A model generated the notes under the pieces. That model was given only the letters and a program-made list of their open reading frames with translations. It searched no databases and was not told the DNA's origin. A program made the position numbers and the translations under genes. A stretch of DNA of 64,000 nt, taken from NCBI GenBank assembly GCA_031291055.1, contig JARLJU010000017.1, positions 186,001-250,000 of the forward strand, read 5' to 3'. This document shows positions 48,229-56,384 of the stretch, piece by piece; position 1 is the first letter of the stretch; each line of letters opens with the position of its first letter. The stretch is from Rudaea sp. GTDB lineage: Bacteria > Pseudomonadota > Gammaproteobacteria > Xanthomonadales > Rhodanobacteraceae.

Positions 48229-49548
48229 ATGCATGCAGATGAAAGACCATCGATAGCGACGTTGGTCAGGCGCGGTTTGTTTGCCTTGCCGCTGCTTGTC
48301 GCCCTCTTCGCCTCTGCTGCCGCTTCGGCCGAAGCGGACAACGCCGGCGCCGTCGTGCTGCATGCGGCCCGGCTGCTCGACGTGGATACCGGCAAGATAC
48401 TCAGTCCGGGCGAAGTACTCGTGCGCGGCGAGCGGATCGTGGCCGTCGGCGTCCAGGTCGATCATCCCGTCGCTGCCAGGATCATCGATCTCGGCGATCG
48501 CACCCTGCTGCCGGGATTGATCGACGCGCACGTGCATCTGTTCCTGCACCCGGGCGCGGAAGACTCGCAAACCTTCAACGAATCCGTACCCGAGCGCACG
48601 ATCCGCGCAACGCTCGCGGCGCGCGACGACCTTATGGCCGGCTTCACTGCCGAGCGCGACATGGGCACCGAAGGCGCGGGATCGGCCGACACCGCCGTGC
48701 GCGACGCCATCAACCACGGCTGGATTTCCGGCCCGCGCCTGCGCATCTGCGGCAATGCCATCGACATTCTTGGCGGCCACGAGGACGCCATCGGCTTCAA
48801 TCCCGACCAGCATGCGCTGTCGAATGCGACCTATGCCAACAGCAGTGCGGACCTGGTCGCTGTGATCCGCAGCCAGGTCAAGCAAGGTGCCGATTTCGCC
48901 AAGATCTACGAGACCGGCAAGGACCGCATCGCCGGCGACGATTTTTCCTCGCCCTATCAATTCAGCGAAGACGAACTTCGAGCCGCGGTGCAGGAAGCGG
49001 CACGCAGCGGTCGCCGCATCGCCGTGCACGCGACGGCCGAGCCCGGCACCGGCATGGCGGCGCGCGCCGGCGTGGCTTCGATCGACCACGCCTATCAGCT
49101 GAATGCCGGGACGATGGCTGTGATGCGCGAGCACGGCATTTTTGCTGTGCCGACATTCACCGTGCTGGAATATTTTGCAGCGCACGCCGCGACGCCCGAA
49201 GCCGCGGCGCGGTATCGCGCGATCCAGGCTTACCACATCGGCCAGTTCAAGCTGCAACTGGCGGCACATGTGCCAATCGCCGTGGGCTCCGATGTCGGGC
49301 CGTTCCCGCACGGCACGCAGGCACGCGAGTTTGCGTTGCTGGTGCAAAACGGCATGACGCCGCTGGCCGCGATCCAGGCCGGCACGCTGCACGGCGCGAC
49401 CTTGCTCGGCTGGGACAAGGACATCGGGCGACTTGCGGAAAACTACTACGCCGACATCGTCGCGGTACCGGGCAATCCGCTGCACGACATCAGCGCGCTG
49501 CAGCGAATCGATTTCGTGATGAAGAACGGCATGGTCTACCGGCAATAG
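48229..49548 (+). CDS. Exported amidohydrolase, second copy
   Basis: The 439-residue precursor has a signal peptide (ALPLLVALFASAAASAEA). Metal-site features are HxH in LIDAHVHLF (about residues 98-102), the lysine in DFAKIYETGK, histidines in IAVHATAEPG and SIDHAYQL, and the aspartate in AVGSDVGPFPHG. It belongs to the same imidazolonepropionase/prolidase-like group as the protein at 22376, and the C-terminal ENYYADIVAVPGNPLHDISA is almost the same in both. GGAGGGG is about 14 bases upstream of the start. It converges on the rhomboid gene. Confidence 0.88.
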   Translation: MHADERPSIATLVRRGLFALPLLVALFASAAASAEADNAGAVVLHAARLLDVDTGKILSPGEVLVRGERIVAVGVQVDHPVAARIIDLGDRTLLPGLIDAHVHLFLHPGAEDSQTFNESVPERTIRATLAARDDLMAGFTAERDMGTEGAGSADTAVRDAINHGWISGPRLRICGNAIDILGGHEDAIGFNPDQHALSNATYANSSADLVAVIRSQVKQGADFAKIYETGKDRIAGDDFSSPYQFSEDELRAAVQEAARSGRRIAVHATAEPGTGMAARAGVASIDHAYQLNAGTMAVMREHGIFAVPTFTVLEYFAAHAATPEAAARYRAIQAYHIGQFKLQLAAHVPIAVGSDVGPFPHGTQAREFALLVQNGMTPLAAIQAGTLHGATLLGWDKDIGRLAENYYADIVAVPGNPLHDISALQRIDFVMKNGMVYRQ

Positions 49549-49558
49549 TTGCCGGTTC

Positions 49559-50194
49559 TCAGCGCGGGCGCAAGCGGCCGCTGCGCCAATACTGGATCAG
49601 CGCGAAACCGACGATCGCGCCGCCCAGATGCGCGAAATGGGCAACGCCCGCCTGGCTTCCGGTCACGCCGAGGAACAGTTCCAGAATCATGTAGCCAACC
49701 ACGGCAATGCGTGCAGGCACCGGCACCGGAACGAAGAACAGGAACACTTTCGCCTGCGGGTACAGGATCGCGAACGCGAGCAGCAGGCCGAACACGCCAC
49801 CGGAAGCGCCAAGCGTGGGGTAGAAATCTCCAGGCTGGAACATGGCGATCGTCGCTAGCTGCGCAACCGCCGCGCCGAGCACGCAGGCGAAATAGTAGAA
49901 AGTATACCGCCGCGCACCCAGCGCGTTCTCGACCGGACCGCCGAACATCCACAGCGCCAGCATGTTGAACGCGATATGCGGCACGCCGCCGTGGAGAAAT
50001 CCATAGCTGATGAGCTGCCAGGGCTCGAAGCCGATCACTGCAACACTGCCGTCGCCCATCTGCACGGGCTGGTGCGACCCCAGCGGCCACAGGGCGAAAT
50101 GCGCCAGCAGCACATCGCCGGACAATTTCTGCAGGCCGTAGACCAGAACGTTGGCGATCAGCAGCAGTCGGGTGACCAATGGAAGTTGCGGCAT
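49559..50194 (-). CDS. Rhomboid family intramembrane serine protease
   Basis: This 211-residue membrane protein has about six helices. The catalytic serine lies in TLGASGGVFG (S131, GxSG motif) and the histidine in VAHFAHLGGAIVGF (H189), with the conserved HGGVPHIAFNMLALWMFG between helices 1 and 2. All residues needed for proteolysis are present. It cleaves transmembrane substrates inside the inner membrane; no substrate can be named. It is divergent from the 2OG oxygenase gene by 41 bp. Confidence 0.93.
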   Translation of the reverse strand: MPQLPLVTRLLLIANVLVYGLQKLSGDVLLAHFALWPLGSHQPVQMGDGSVAVIGFEPWQLISYGFLHGGVPHIAFNMLALWMFGGPVENALGARRYTFYYFACVLGAAVAQLATIAMFQPGDFYPTLGASGGVFGLLLAFAILYPQAKVFLFFVPVPVPARIAVVGYMILELFLGVTGSQAGVAHFAHLGGAIVGFALIQYWRSGRLRPR

Positions 50195-50235
50195 CGAAGA
50201 TGGTGTCCGTGGAAATAGGCTAGGCTCGCATCATC

Positions 50236-50868
50236 ATGCTGGCAGCCGCCGATCCATTCAAGACCGACTCGTTGAAATATATCGAGACCGAACTGGAACG
50301 TTCGGGTTACGCCGTGGTTCATGATTTCTTCGACGCCACCGACAGCGCTCTGCTGGCGGCCGAATGCCGGGCGCTGCATGACGCCGGGGAACTCAGGCCA
50401 GCCGCGGTCGGGCGAGGCGATGCCCGCAGCGAACAGGCGCACATCCGCGGCGATCACACGCGCTGGTTCGATCCATCCGCGCTTGCGCCGGCGCAATCGA
50501 CGTATTGGACGCGCATGCAAGCCTTGCGCATCCATCTGAATCGTACCCTGCTGCTGGGTCTGGACGATCTCGAAGCACAGTACGCGCTTTACCCTGCCGG
50601 GACACGCTATGCACGCCATCGCGACCGGTTCCGCGACGACGACGCGCGCATTCTGTCCAGCGTTCTGTATCTGAATGCACATTGGTGCGACGACGAGGGC
50701 GGTGCATTGCGCCTCTATCTGGGCGTCGCCGAGAGAAATCCACATGTAGATATTTATCCGGAGAGCGGCACGCTGTTGCTGTTCCTGAGCGTCGAGTTCG
50801 ATCACGAAGTGCTGCCGGCCAGCCGCGAACGCCTGAGTATTGCCGGCTGGTTCCGGCGTTGCGCCTGA
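50236..50868 (+). CDS. 2-oxoglutarate-Fe(II) dioxygenase (prolyl hydroxylase-like)
   Basis: The 210-residue double-stranded beta-helix protein has the iron ligands in YARHRDRF (H128, D130) and FDHEVLP (H190), with Arg199 nine residues later to bind 2-oxoglutarate. The layout and the GTLLLFLSVEFDHEVLPA strand fit the EGL-9/P4Hc-like bacterial prolyl hydroxylases; EF-Tu is a known target of one such enzyme in Pseudomonas. The substrate here is not known. Its 3' end overlaps the convergent alkyltransferase-like gene by 67 bp. Confidence 0.85.
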   Translation: MLAAADPFKTDSLKYIETELERSGYAVVHDFFDATDSALLAAECRALHDAGELRPAAVGRGDARSEQAHIRGDHTRWFDPSALAPAQSTYWTRMQALRIHLNRTLLLGLDDLEAQYALYPAGTRYARHRDRFRDDDARILSSVLYLNAHWCDDEGGALRLYLGVAERNPHVDIYPESGTLLLFLSVEFDHEVLPASRERLSIAGWFRRCA

Positions 50869-51224
50869 CGCGGCGCCCAGAGCTCGGCATCCAGATCGCG
50901 TTGCCAGCCGAAGCGTTTCAGGTCGACGCGGCCTTTTACCACCGTCACGCCTTCGCTCAACAGGCGCTGGCGCTGCTCGCGATGGCCACGGCTGCCGGCC
51001 GGAAAGGCAATGCGCCCGTCCGAACGCAGCACGCGCTGCCAGGGCAGGTTGGCAGCAGGGCTGGACTCCCGCAGCACGCGCCCGACCAGGCGCGCGCGCC
51101 GTGGCAGGCCGGCGCGCGCAGCGATCTCGCCATAACTGGCCACGCGACCGCGGGGAATCGCGGCAATCGTGCGCAGGATCGCGGCGTGCTCGGACGGCCT
51201 GGATGGCTTGGCTGATTTCACCAT
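50802..51224 (-). CDS. Alkyltransferase-like protein (ATL, YbaZ type)
   Basis: This 140-residue homologue of the DNA-binding domain of O6-alkylguanine alkyltransferase has the helix-turn-helix region IPRGRVASYGEIAARAGLPR and the arginine finger RLVGRVLRESS. The active-site PCHR is PWQR (W62), so it cannot accept alkyl groups; ATL proteins instead bind alkylated bases and hand them to nucleotide excision repair. About 25 residues at the C-terminus extend past the usual family end, inside the overlap with the dioxygenase gene. Confidence 0.9.
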   Translation of the reverse strand: MVKSAKPSRPSEHAAILRTIAAIPRGRVASYGEIAARAGLPRRARLVGRVLRESSPAANLPWQRVLRSDGRIAFPAGSRGHREQRQRLLSEGVTVVKGRVDLKRFGWQRDLDAELWAPRQAQRRNQPAILRRSRLAGSTS

Positions 51225-51314
51225 TGCTTGCTTACATCATTGCTTTGCTTACATCCGGACTGACTTCGGCGCCGCGGCACGTTAGCATAGGCGCCAGCCG
51301 ATCCGGAGACCACC

Positions 51315-51722
51315 GTGCAATCTTTCGAAGAAGTCCGCTCGCATATCAATGCACGCTACAACCTGCGCATCAACGATCCGTACCTGATCAGCTTCGACAT
51401 GGCCACGGAAGGCGGTGCCCGCCATCAGGGTCTGCATCTGGCCGAACTGGAAGGGGAGGACGGGCGCAAGTACCTGCGCATCTCCACGCCGATCGGGCCG
51501 CTCACCGGCATGGATGCCAAGCGTTGCCTGCGCTTCAACTGGGAACAGCGCGTCGGCTACCTGGCCGTCAGCGATCTTGATGGCTCACCTTACCTGCACC
51601 TGTGCGAGAACCGTCCATACGACGTGTTGACTGCCGACGAGCTCAATCGCCTGATCGATGAAATCGGCCCCCTGGGCGACCGGCTGGAAAAAGCGGTCTC
51701 CGCGGGCGGCGACGCATTCTGA
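51315..51722 (+). CDS. Conserved-looking hypothetical protein
   Basis: This is a 135-residue soluble alpha/beta protein without signal peptide or cysteine motif. I do not recognise the family. Strand-rich segments (YLRISTPIGPLTGMD and VGYLAVSDLDGSPYLHL) between two helices give it a chaperone-like or YbjN-like outline, which is weak evidence. It starts at GTG 51315 with CGGAG 6 bases upstream. Its stop overlaps the next start (TGATG), so it opens a coupled operon with the NTF2-like, acetyltransferase and nitrilase-family genes. Confidence 0.72.
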   Translation: MQSFEEVRSHINARYNLRINDPYLISFDMATEGGARHQGLHLAELEGEDGRKYLRISTPIGPLTGMDAKRCLRFNWEQRVGYLAVSDLDGSPYLHLCENRPYDVLTADELNRLIDEIGPLGDRLEKAVSAGGDAF

Positions 51723-52135
51723 TGAGTCAGCAGCAAGCCATACAGCTTGTGCAGAGCTACTACGCCGCTTTCAACGCCGGCGATATGCAGACCTTTGCGG
51801 ATCTGCTCACCGACGATGTGATCCACGATATCAACCAGGGCGCGCGTGAAACCGGCAAGGCCGCATTTCACGCGTTCATGCAGAAAATGAACGGCGCCTA
51901 CCGCGAACGCCTCAGCGACATTTCCATACTTGCCAATGCCGACGGTTCACGCGCCTCGGCCGAGTTTGTCGTGCATGGGCAATACCTGCGCACCGATGAA
52001 GGACTGCCGCCGGCCCGCGGCCAGAAATACCGCCTGTCCGCGGGCGCATTCTTCGACATCCGCGACGGCCGCATTGCACGCATCACCAACTATTACAATC
52101 TGCCGGACTGGATCGCCCAGGTCAGTGCCGGCTGA
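51722..52135 (+). CDS. NTF2-like / ketosteroid isomerase-related protein
   Basis: The 137-residue protein has the SnoaL/KSI-like fold: AIQLVQSYYAAFNAGDMQTF at the start, LLTDDVIHDINQG next, and FFDIRDGRIARITNYYNLPDW at the end, the standard order of the cone-shaped alpha+beta barrel. Related proteins are annotated as ketosteroid isomerase-related; the substrate is unknown. It overlaps the preceding gene by one base. Confidence 0.85.
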   Translation: MSQQQAIQLVQSYYAAFNAGDMQTFADLLTDDVIHDINQGARETGKAAFHAFMQKMNGAYRERLSDISILANADGSRASAEFVVHGQYLRTDEGLPPARGQKYRLSAGAFFDIRDGRIARITNYYNLPDWIAQVSAG

Positions 52136-52160
52136 AGCCGGGCGCACGCCGACCCAGCCT

Positions 52161-52778
52161 ATGAGCGCAGACGGCCTGACCTTCAAATGCCTGTCCGGAG
52201 CAGCGCTCGCGCCGCATGTGCCGAAACTGGCGCGGCTGCGCATCGAAGTGTTCCGCGAGTTTCCCTATCTTTACGACGGCGACGAAGCGTACGAGCGGGT
52301 CTATCTGCAAACGTACATCAATTCGGCACGCAGCCTGGCGGTGCTGGTGCTTGACGGAAATCGCCTCATCGGCGCTTCCACCGGTGTGCCGATGCAGGAT
52401 GAAACCGAGGAATTCCAGCGGCCGTTCCTGGATCACGGCTATGACCTGCGCAGAATCTTCTACTGCGGAGAATCGGCGCTGCGGCCGGACTATCGCGGCC
52501 GCGGCGTATACAGGCACCTTTTCCAGGCACGCGAACGGCACGCGCGCGCATTGGGCGGATTCGACCTGTGCACCTTCTGCCGCGTGCAGCGCGAACCGTC
52601 GCATTCGTTGCGGCCACGGGATCATGTACCGCTGGATCGCGTGTGGCAGCGCTTTGGCTACGCCGAGCATCCGAGCCTGACGACGCAATATGCCTGGAAG
52701 GACATCGGCCAGCCGCAGGCGACGGCAAAGACCATGCGGTTCTGGATGAAGACTCTGGAGCCGGAGCCAGTCCGGTGA
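52161..52778 (+). CDS. GNAT family N-acetyltransferase
   Basis: The 205-residue GCN5-like acyltransferase has LARLRIEVFREFPYLYDG as the N-terminal segment, SLAVLVLDGNRLIGASTGVP as the central strands, and FYCGESALRPDYRGRGVYRHL as the acetyl-CoA binding motif A (R/Q-x-x-G-x-G/A form as RGRGVY). The acceptor is unknown. Its stop overlaps the GTG start of the nitrilase-family gene (GTGA), so the two are translationally coupled and may act in one pathway. Confidence 0.87.
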   Translation: MSADGLTFKCLSGAALAPHVPKLARLRIEVFREFPYLYDGDEAYERVYLQTYINSARSLAVLVLDGNRLIGASTGVPMQDETEEFQRPFLDHGYDLRRIFYCGESALRPDYRGRGVYRHLFQARERHARALGGFDLCTFCRVQREPSHSLRPRDHVPLDRVWQRFGYAEHPSLTTQYAWKDIGQPQATAKTMRFWMKTLEPEPVR

Positions 52779-53656
52779 CCAGCCGCTTGCGCGTCGCCGC
52801 CGCCCAGTACCCGATCGAATTCTTGCGCGACTGGGCGCATTACGCAGCCAAGATCGACTGCTGGATCGGCGAGGCGGCGAACGCCGGCGCTGGGATGCTG
52901 CTGTTTCCCGAATACTTCAGCATGGAACTGGCCTCGCTGTTTGCACCCGAGGTCTATGGGTCGTTGTCGGCGCAACTGCATGCCCTGCAGGATTTGCTGC
53001 CTGGTTTTCTGCAGCTCTTCGCCGACCAGGCGCGCAAGAACAAGGCAAGCATCTGCGCGGGCAGCTTCCCGGTGCGCGTAGGCGACGGTACGTTCCACAA
53101 TCGCTCCTACCTGTTTCATCCGGATGGACGCAGCGAGTTCCAGGAAAAGCTGCAGATGACGCGCTTCGAGAACGAGCAGTGGCTGATCGAAGCCGGAACC
53201 GAGATCCGCACATTCGCGACGGAATTCGGCAGGATCGGCATTGCGATCTGCTACGACAGCGAGTTCCCATTGATCGCGCGGCGTCAGGTCGAAGCCGGCG
53301 CCGATATCGTGCTGGTGCCGAGCTGCACCGACACCCTGGCCGGCTACTGGCGCGTCCGCGTCGGCTCGCAGGCCCGCGCGCTGGAGAACCAGTGCTACGT
53401 CGTTCACTCGTCCACGGTCGGCAGCGCGCCATGGTCGCCGGCCGTCGATGTCAATATCGGCGCCGCTGCGGTGTATACGCCGATCGATCGCGGTTTCCCC
53501 GACGACGGCGTGCTTGCCAGCGGCACGCTCAATGCGGGGCAATGGGTGTACGCCGACCTTGATCTGGCCGCGATCGCCGACGTACGCCGCAATGGTCAGG
53601 TATTCAACTATCGGGATTGGGGCGGGCAATCCAGGTTGCCCGATCGCGCGGATTGA
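52775..53656 (+). CDS. Carbon-nitrogen hydrolase (nitrilase superfamily)
   Basis: This 293-residue enzyme has the Glu-Lys-Cys triad in LLFPEYFSME (E about 46), EFQEKLQMTRFE (K about 125) and IGIAICYDSEFP (C about 159). It probably hydrolyses an amide; in many genomes this subfamily is fused or adjacent to a GNAT domain, as here. Start is GTG 52775, four-base overlap with the acetyltransferase gene. The subfamily substrate is not established. Confidence 0.9.
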   Translation: MTSRLRVAAAQYPIEFLRDWAHYAAKIDCWIGEAANAGAGMLLFPEYFSMELASLFAPEVYGSLSAQLHALQDLLPGFLQLFADQARKNKASICAGSFPVRVGDGTFHNRSYLFHPDGRSEFQEKLQMTRFENEQWLIEAGTEIRTFATEFGRIGIAICYDSEFPLIARRQVEAGADIVLVPSCTDTLAGYWRVRVGSQARALENQCYVVHSSTVGSAPWSPAVDVNIGAAAVYTPIDRGFPDDGVLASGTLNAGQWVYADLDLAAIADVRRNGQVFNYRDWGGQSRLPDRAD

Positions 53657-53670
53657 CGGGAGAGAAGGCA

Positions 53671-54096
53671 TTGGCCGGAAACGCGTCCAGGACGAAATCA
53701 GCCGGAAGCGCCGCCGCCGCTTCCGCAAGCGTCGAGACATTCCTCGCACGACTGGATCATCCACTCAAGCCTGCGATTCTGGCGCTGCGCAAGATCATCC
53801 TCGCTGCCGAGCCTGCCATCGCCGAAGGCATCAAGTGGAATGCGCCGAGTTTCCGCACTTCGGAATACTTCGCCACATTCCATCTCGGCGCGAAGGACGG
53901 CCTGCAGGTGATCCTGCATGTGGGCGCGAAAGCACGGGACGTTTCGATATCCGCTGGCGCGATCGCCGATCCGCAGGCATTGCTCGAATGGCTGGGCAAG
54001 GATCGGGCAACAGTGAAGTTTCGCGACGTGAAGGACATCAAGGCGAAACAAGCCGCATTCGCGGCCATCGTTCGCCAGTGGATCAAATTCGTCTAG
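53671..54096 (+). CDS. DUF1801 domain protein
   Basis: This 141-residue protein is of the YdhG/DUF1801 group: ETFLARLDHPLKPAILALRK, AEGIKWNAPSFRTSEYFATF, then a C-terminal IKAKQAAFAAIVRQWIKFV. The fold is small alpha/beta, with no known activity. The best start is TTG 53671 with GAGAAGG just upstream; no nearby ATG is in frame. It follows the nitrilase gene by 14 bp and is probably its last operon partner. Confidence 0.78.
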   Translation: MAGNASRTKSAGSAAAASASVETFLARLDHPLKPAILALRKIILAAEPAIAEGIKWNAPSFRTSEYFATFHLGAKDGLQVILHVGAKARDVSISAGAIADPQALLEWLGKDRATVKFRDVKDIKAKQAAFAAIVRQWIKFV

Positions 54097-54158
54097 GCGA
54101 GCGTTGCACTAGCTTCCGCCAAGCTGGCGCCTCTGCGCAGGCGCGGGAAGAATTCAAC

Positions 54159-55292
54159 CTACCCGCCCCACCCCAGCATCCTGATGCCGCGCACGAGCAG
54201 ATACGCCAGCGCGCCAGCGATGGGTATCGTCAGAATCCAGGCCCAGACCATGCGCTCGACCACGGTCCAGCGGATGGCATTCGCGCGCTTTGCAAAGCCC
54301 ACGCCCATGATCGCCGCGGATACGTTATGCGTGGTCGATACCGGGATGCCGAGCATCGAGGCAGTGATGATGACCGTGGACGCTGCTGTGTCGGCGGCAA
54401 CGCCGTTGATCGGATGCAACTTCACCATCTTGTGGCCGAGCGTGCGGATGATGCGCCAGCCGCCGGCCATCGTGCCCGCGGCCATGACCACGGCGCAGGT
54501 TGCCTTGATCCAGATGGCAATCCCGAACTTGCCGTTCGGATCGGTCTCCACGCGCAGGAACGACAGCCACCACGGCAGATGCTCGAGCGAGCCCGCCGAC
54601 GTCGCCGCCGCCAGCGCCAGCGCGATGATGCCCATGGTCTTCTGCGCGTCGTTCAATCCGTGCGAAAGGCCCATGAAGCCCGATGATACAATCTGTACTT
54701 TTGCAAAAATTGCATTTACCACATGCGGACGCGATCCGTGCTGGATGCGGCCGCCGAGTCCGCCGAGGAAGGAAAGCAGGGCGAACAATGCGCCCATGAT
54801 GACGAAGCCGAGGATGAAGCCGGCGGCCGGGGAAACCACCATCGGCAGGATGACCTTGTTGAGCATGCCCTGACCCAGCCACCAGTGTTCGGCCGGCACC
54901 GACCAGATGATCGCGTGCCAGTTGCCGGCGGCGGCGGCGAGCGCCGCGCCGCACAGGCCGCCGATGAGCGCATGCGATGAACTGGAAGGCAACCCCCACC
55001 ACCAGGTGATCAGATCCCAGATCGTCGCACCGAGCAGGGCGCAGATGAGCAGTTCCGGCGTCATCGCCACCACCCCGGCATCGATCAGGCCGGAAGAGAT
55101 CGTCTTCGCGACCGCAGTGCCCCACATTGCACCGATCATGTTGGTGATGGCTGCCAGCAGCACCGCCTGACCGGGGCTCAGCACCTTGGTCGCGACAACG
55201 GTGGCTATGGAATTGGCGGTGTCGTGGAATCCGTTGATGTACTCGAAGACGAGTGCTACCAGCAGGACGACGAGAACCAGGGTCAGGGTCAC
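54159..55292 (-). CDS. pitA: PiT family low-affinity phosphate transporter
   Basis: The 377-residue inner-membrane protein has ten or more helices and the PiT signatures GFHDTANSIATVV near the N-terminus and GLSHGLNDAQKTMG in the second half, each carrying the conserved HD/ND pair, plus GLPSSSSHALIGG. It imports metal-phosphate with protons. Start is GTG 55292 with AGGAAGAAG upstream; the ATG two bases earlier is followed at once by a stop. It is the second gene after the DUF47 partner. Confidence 0.94.
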   Translation of the reverse strand: MTLTLVLVVLLVALVFEYINGFHDTANSIATVVATKVLSPGQAVLLAAITNMIGAMWGTAVAKTISSGLIDAGVVAMTPELLICALLGATIWDLITWWWGLPSSSSHALIGGLCGAALAAAAGNWHAIIWSVPAEHWWLGQGMLNKVILPMVVSPAAGFILGFVIMGALFALLSFLGGLGGRIQHGSRPHVVNAIFAKVQIVSSGFMGLSHGLNDAQKTMGIIALALAAATSAGSLEHLPWWLSFLRVETDPNGKFGIAIWIKATCAVVMAAGTMAGGWRIIRTLGHKMVKLHPINGVAADTAASTVIITASMLGIPVSTTHNVSAAIMGVGFAKRANAIRWTVVERMVWAWILTIPIAGALAYLLVRGIRMLGWGG

Positions 55293-55408
55293 ATTCTTCT
55301 TCCTGCGGAAATCGGGAGTCGTGAACGGAGCAGCGGCGACGGGAAAACACGGCCGAATGCGGCATCGACGTCATCGATTCGCACCGGCCGATTCCCCATT
55401 TCCGGCGC

Positions 55409-56038
55409 TCAGGAATTCTTCAGGACAATCGCAAAAATCACGTTGCCGGCATCGCGGCAGCGGTCGATGGCTTTTTCCAGCAGTTCGAACAGGTCCTTGC
55501 GCAGGATCAGCCGTGACGCATCACTGGAGTTGGCGAACAGGTCCTGGTAAAGGCCCAGGATAAGCCGGTCGGCTTCGCTTTCGATCGCCTGCATGCGGTC
55601 ATTGAGTGCCTTCATTTCCTCCAGTTTCATGCCGCGTCGCAGCTGCGCCACCATTTCCACGATGACTCCCGCGGCCTTTTCCAGCAAGGCCGCGCGCGAG
55701 GCATAGTCGATGTCCATCAACTGCTCGGCGAACAGCGCGTAGCGCTCGGCGAATTTCTCGACGGTTTTTGGAATCTTGTACAAGGCCGCAGACAGCGCCT
55801 CGATGTCTTCCCGGTCCAGCGCGGTGACGAAAGTATTGACCAGGGCCTGGCTGATCTGCGCCATCACCTCCTTTTCGCGCCGCCGTGCCAGGCGGAATTC
55901 CTCGAGCGAGGGGGCCGAGGATTTCTGGTTGAGCATCGCGATCAGTGCTCGCGTACTCTGGCGCGCGGCGTCTGCGCTGGCTTCCAGCAAGCCGTAGAAC
56001 TTGTCGCCTTTGCCGAAAATCGTCTGCAGAGAAAACAT
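55409..56038 (-). CDS. DUF47 (PhoU-like) partner of the PiT transporter
   Basis: This 209-residue helical protein of the DUF47/YkaA family is a PhoU-like bundle: MFSLQTIFGKGDKFYGLLEA, MDIDYASRAALLEKAAGVIV, then LYQDLFANSSDASRLILRKD. Such genes almost always sit next to a pit gene and are thought to restrain the transporter. ATG 56038 has GGCGGGTG upstream; the longer open frame to 56263 would cross the regulatory region. It is 116 bp upstream of pit on the same strand. Confidence 0.88.
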   Translation of the reverse strand: MFSLQTIFGKGDKFYGLLEASADAARQSTRALIAMLNQKSSAPSLEEFRLARRREKEVMAQISQALVNTFVTALDREDIEALSAALYKIPKTVEKFAERYALFAEQLMDIDYASRAALLEKAAGVIVEMVAQLRRGMKLEEMKALNDRMQAIESEADRLILGLYQDLFANSSDASRLILRKDLFELLEKAIDRCRDAGNVIFAIVLKNS

Positions 56039-56102
56039 ATCACCCGCCTTGCCTGTGGGATCGCCACGTCGCGGACCATTCGCCCGCGTCGGGCCGGCGA
56101 AG

Positions 56103-56120
56103 TTTACCGTTTTGTGACAC
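56103..56120 (-). promoter_or_regulatory. Weak candidate Pho box for DUF47-pit
   Basis: On the minus strand GTGTCACAAAACGGTAAA matches about 13 of 18 positions of the PhoB box (CTGTCATAAAACTGTCAC form), about 65 bp before the DUF47 start. The second half-site is poor. It is plausible only because a better box faces pstS on the other side of this 346-bp divergent region. Confidence 0.35.
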
Positions 56121-56256
56121 AAAAAGTAGGGCTGGGGCGGAGTGGCCGGAGACTGAACAGCGGCTTGAGCCGATTGGGAAACCGGCCGCATCCATCGCCT
56201 CCCCTGCCGCATTTGCCGTCCCGCCCCCAGTCCCGCGCCGTCCGCCTTCGCCTCCC

Positions 56257-56274
56257 TTGTCATAAAACTTTCAA
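56257..56274 (+). promoter_or_regulatory. Pho box upstream of pstS
   Basis: TTGTCATAAAACTTTCAA matches 15 of 18 positions of the PhoB-binding box, with both 7-bp half-sites and the AAAA spacer recognisable. TAGGCT at 56285-56290 is a possible -10 box about 10 bases downstream, as in PhoB-activated promoters that lack a -35. It lies 111 bp before the pstS ATG. No phoB/phoR gene is in the window. Confidence 0.7.
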
Positions 56275-56384
56275 ATTCACCGCGTAGGCTGCGCGGACTC
56301 GGATGAGGACTGTCGGCGCGGTTTGGGGACCGAACGCAGCGACCGCAGCCTCCGCGCTCACTTCATCCACTGGAGAGTTCCACC

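Noticed and set aside
54127..54144. GCGCCT/AGGCGC hairpin between DUF1801 and pit genes as terminator
   Set aside because: Only a 6-bp stem without a T-tract; not convincing in DNA of this GC content.
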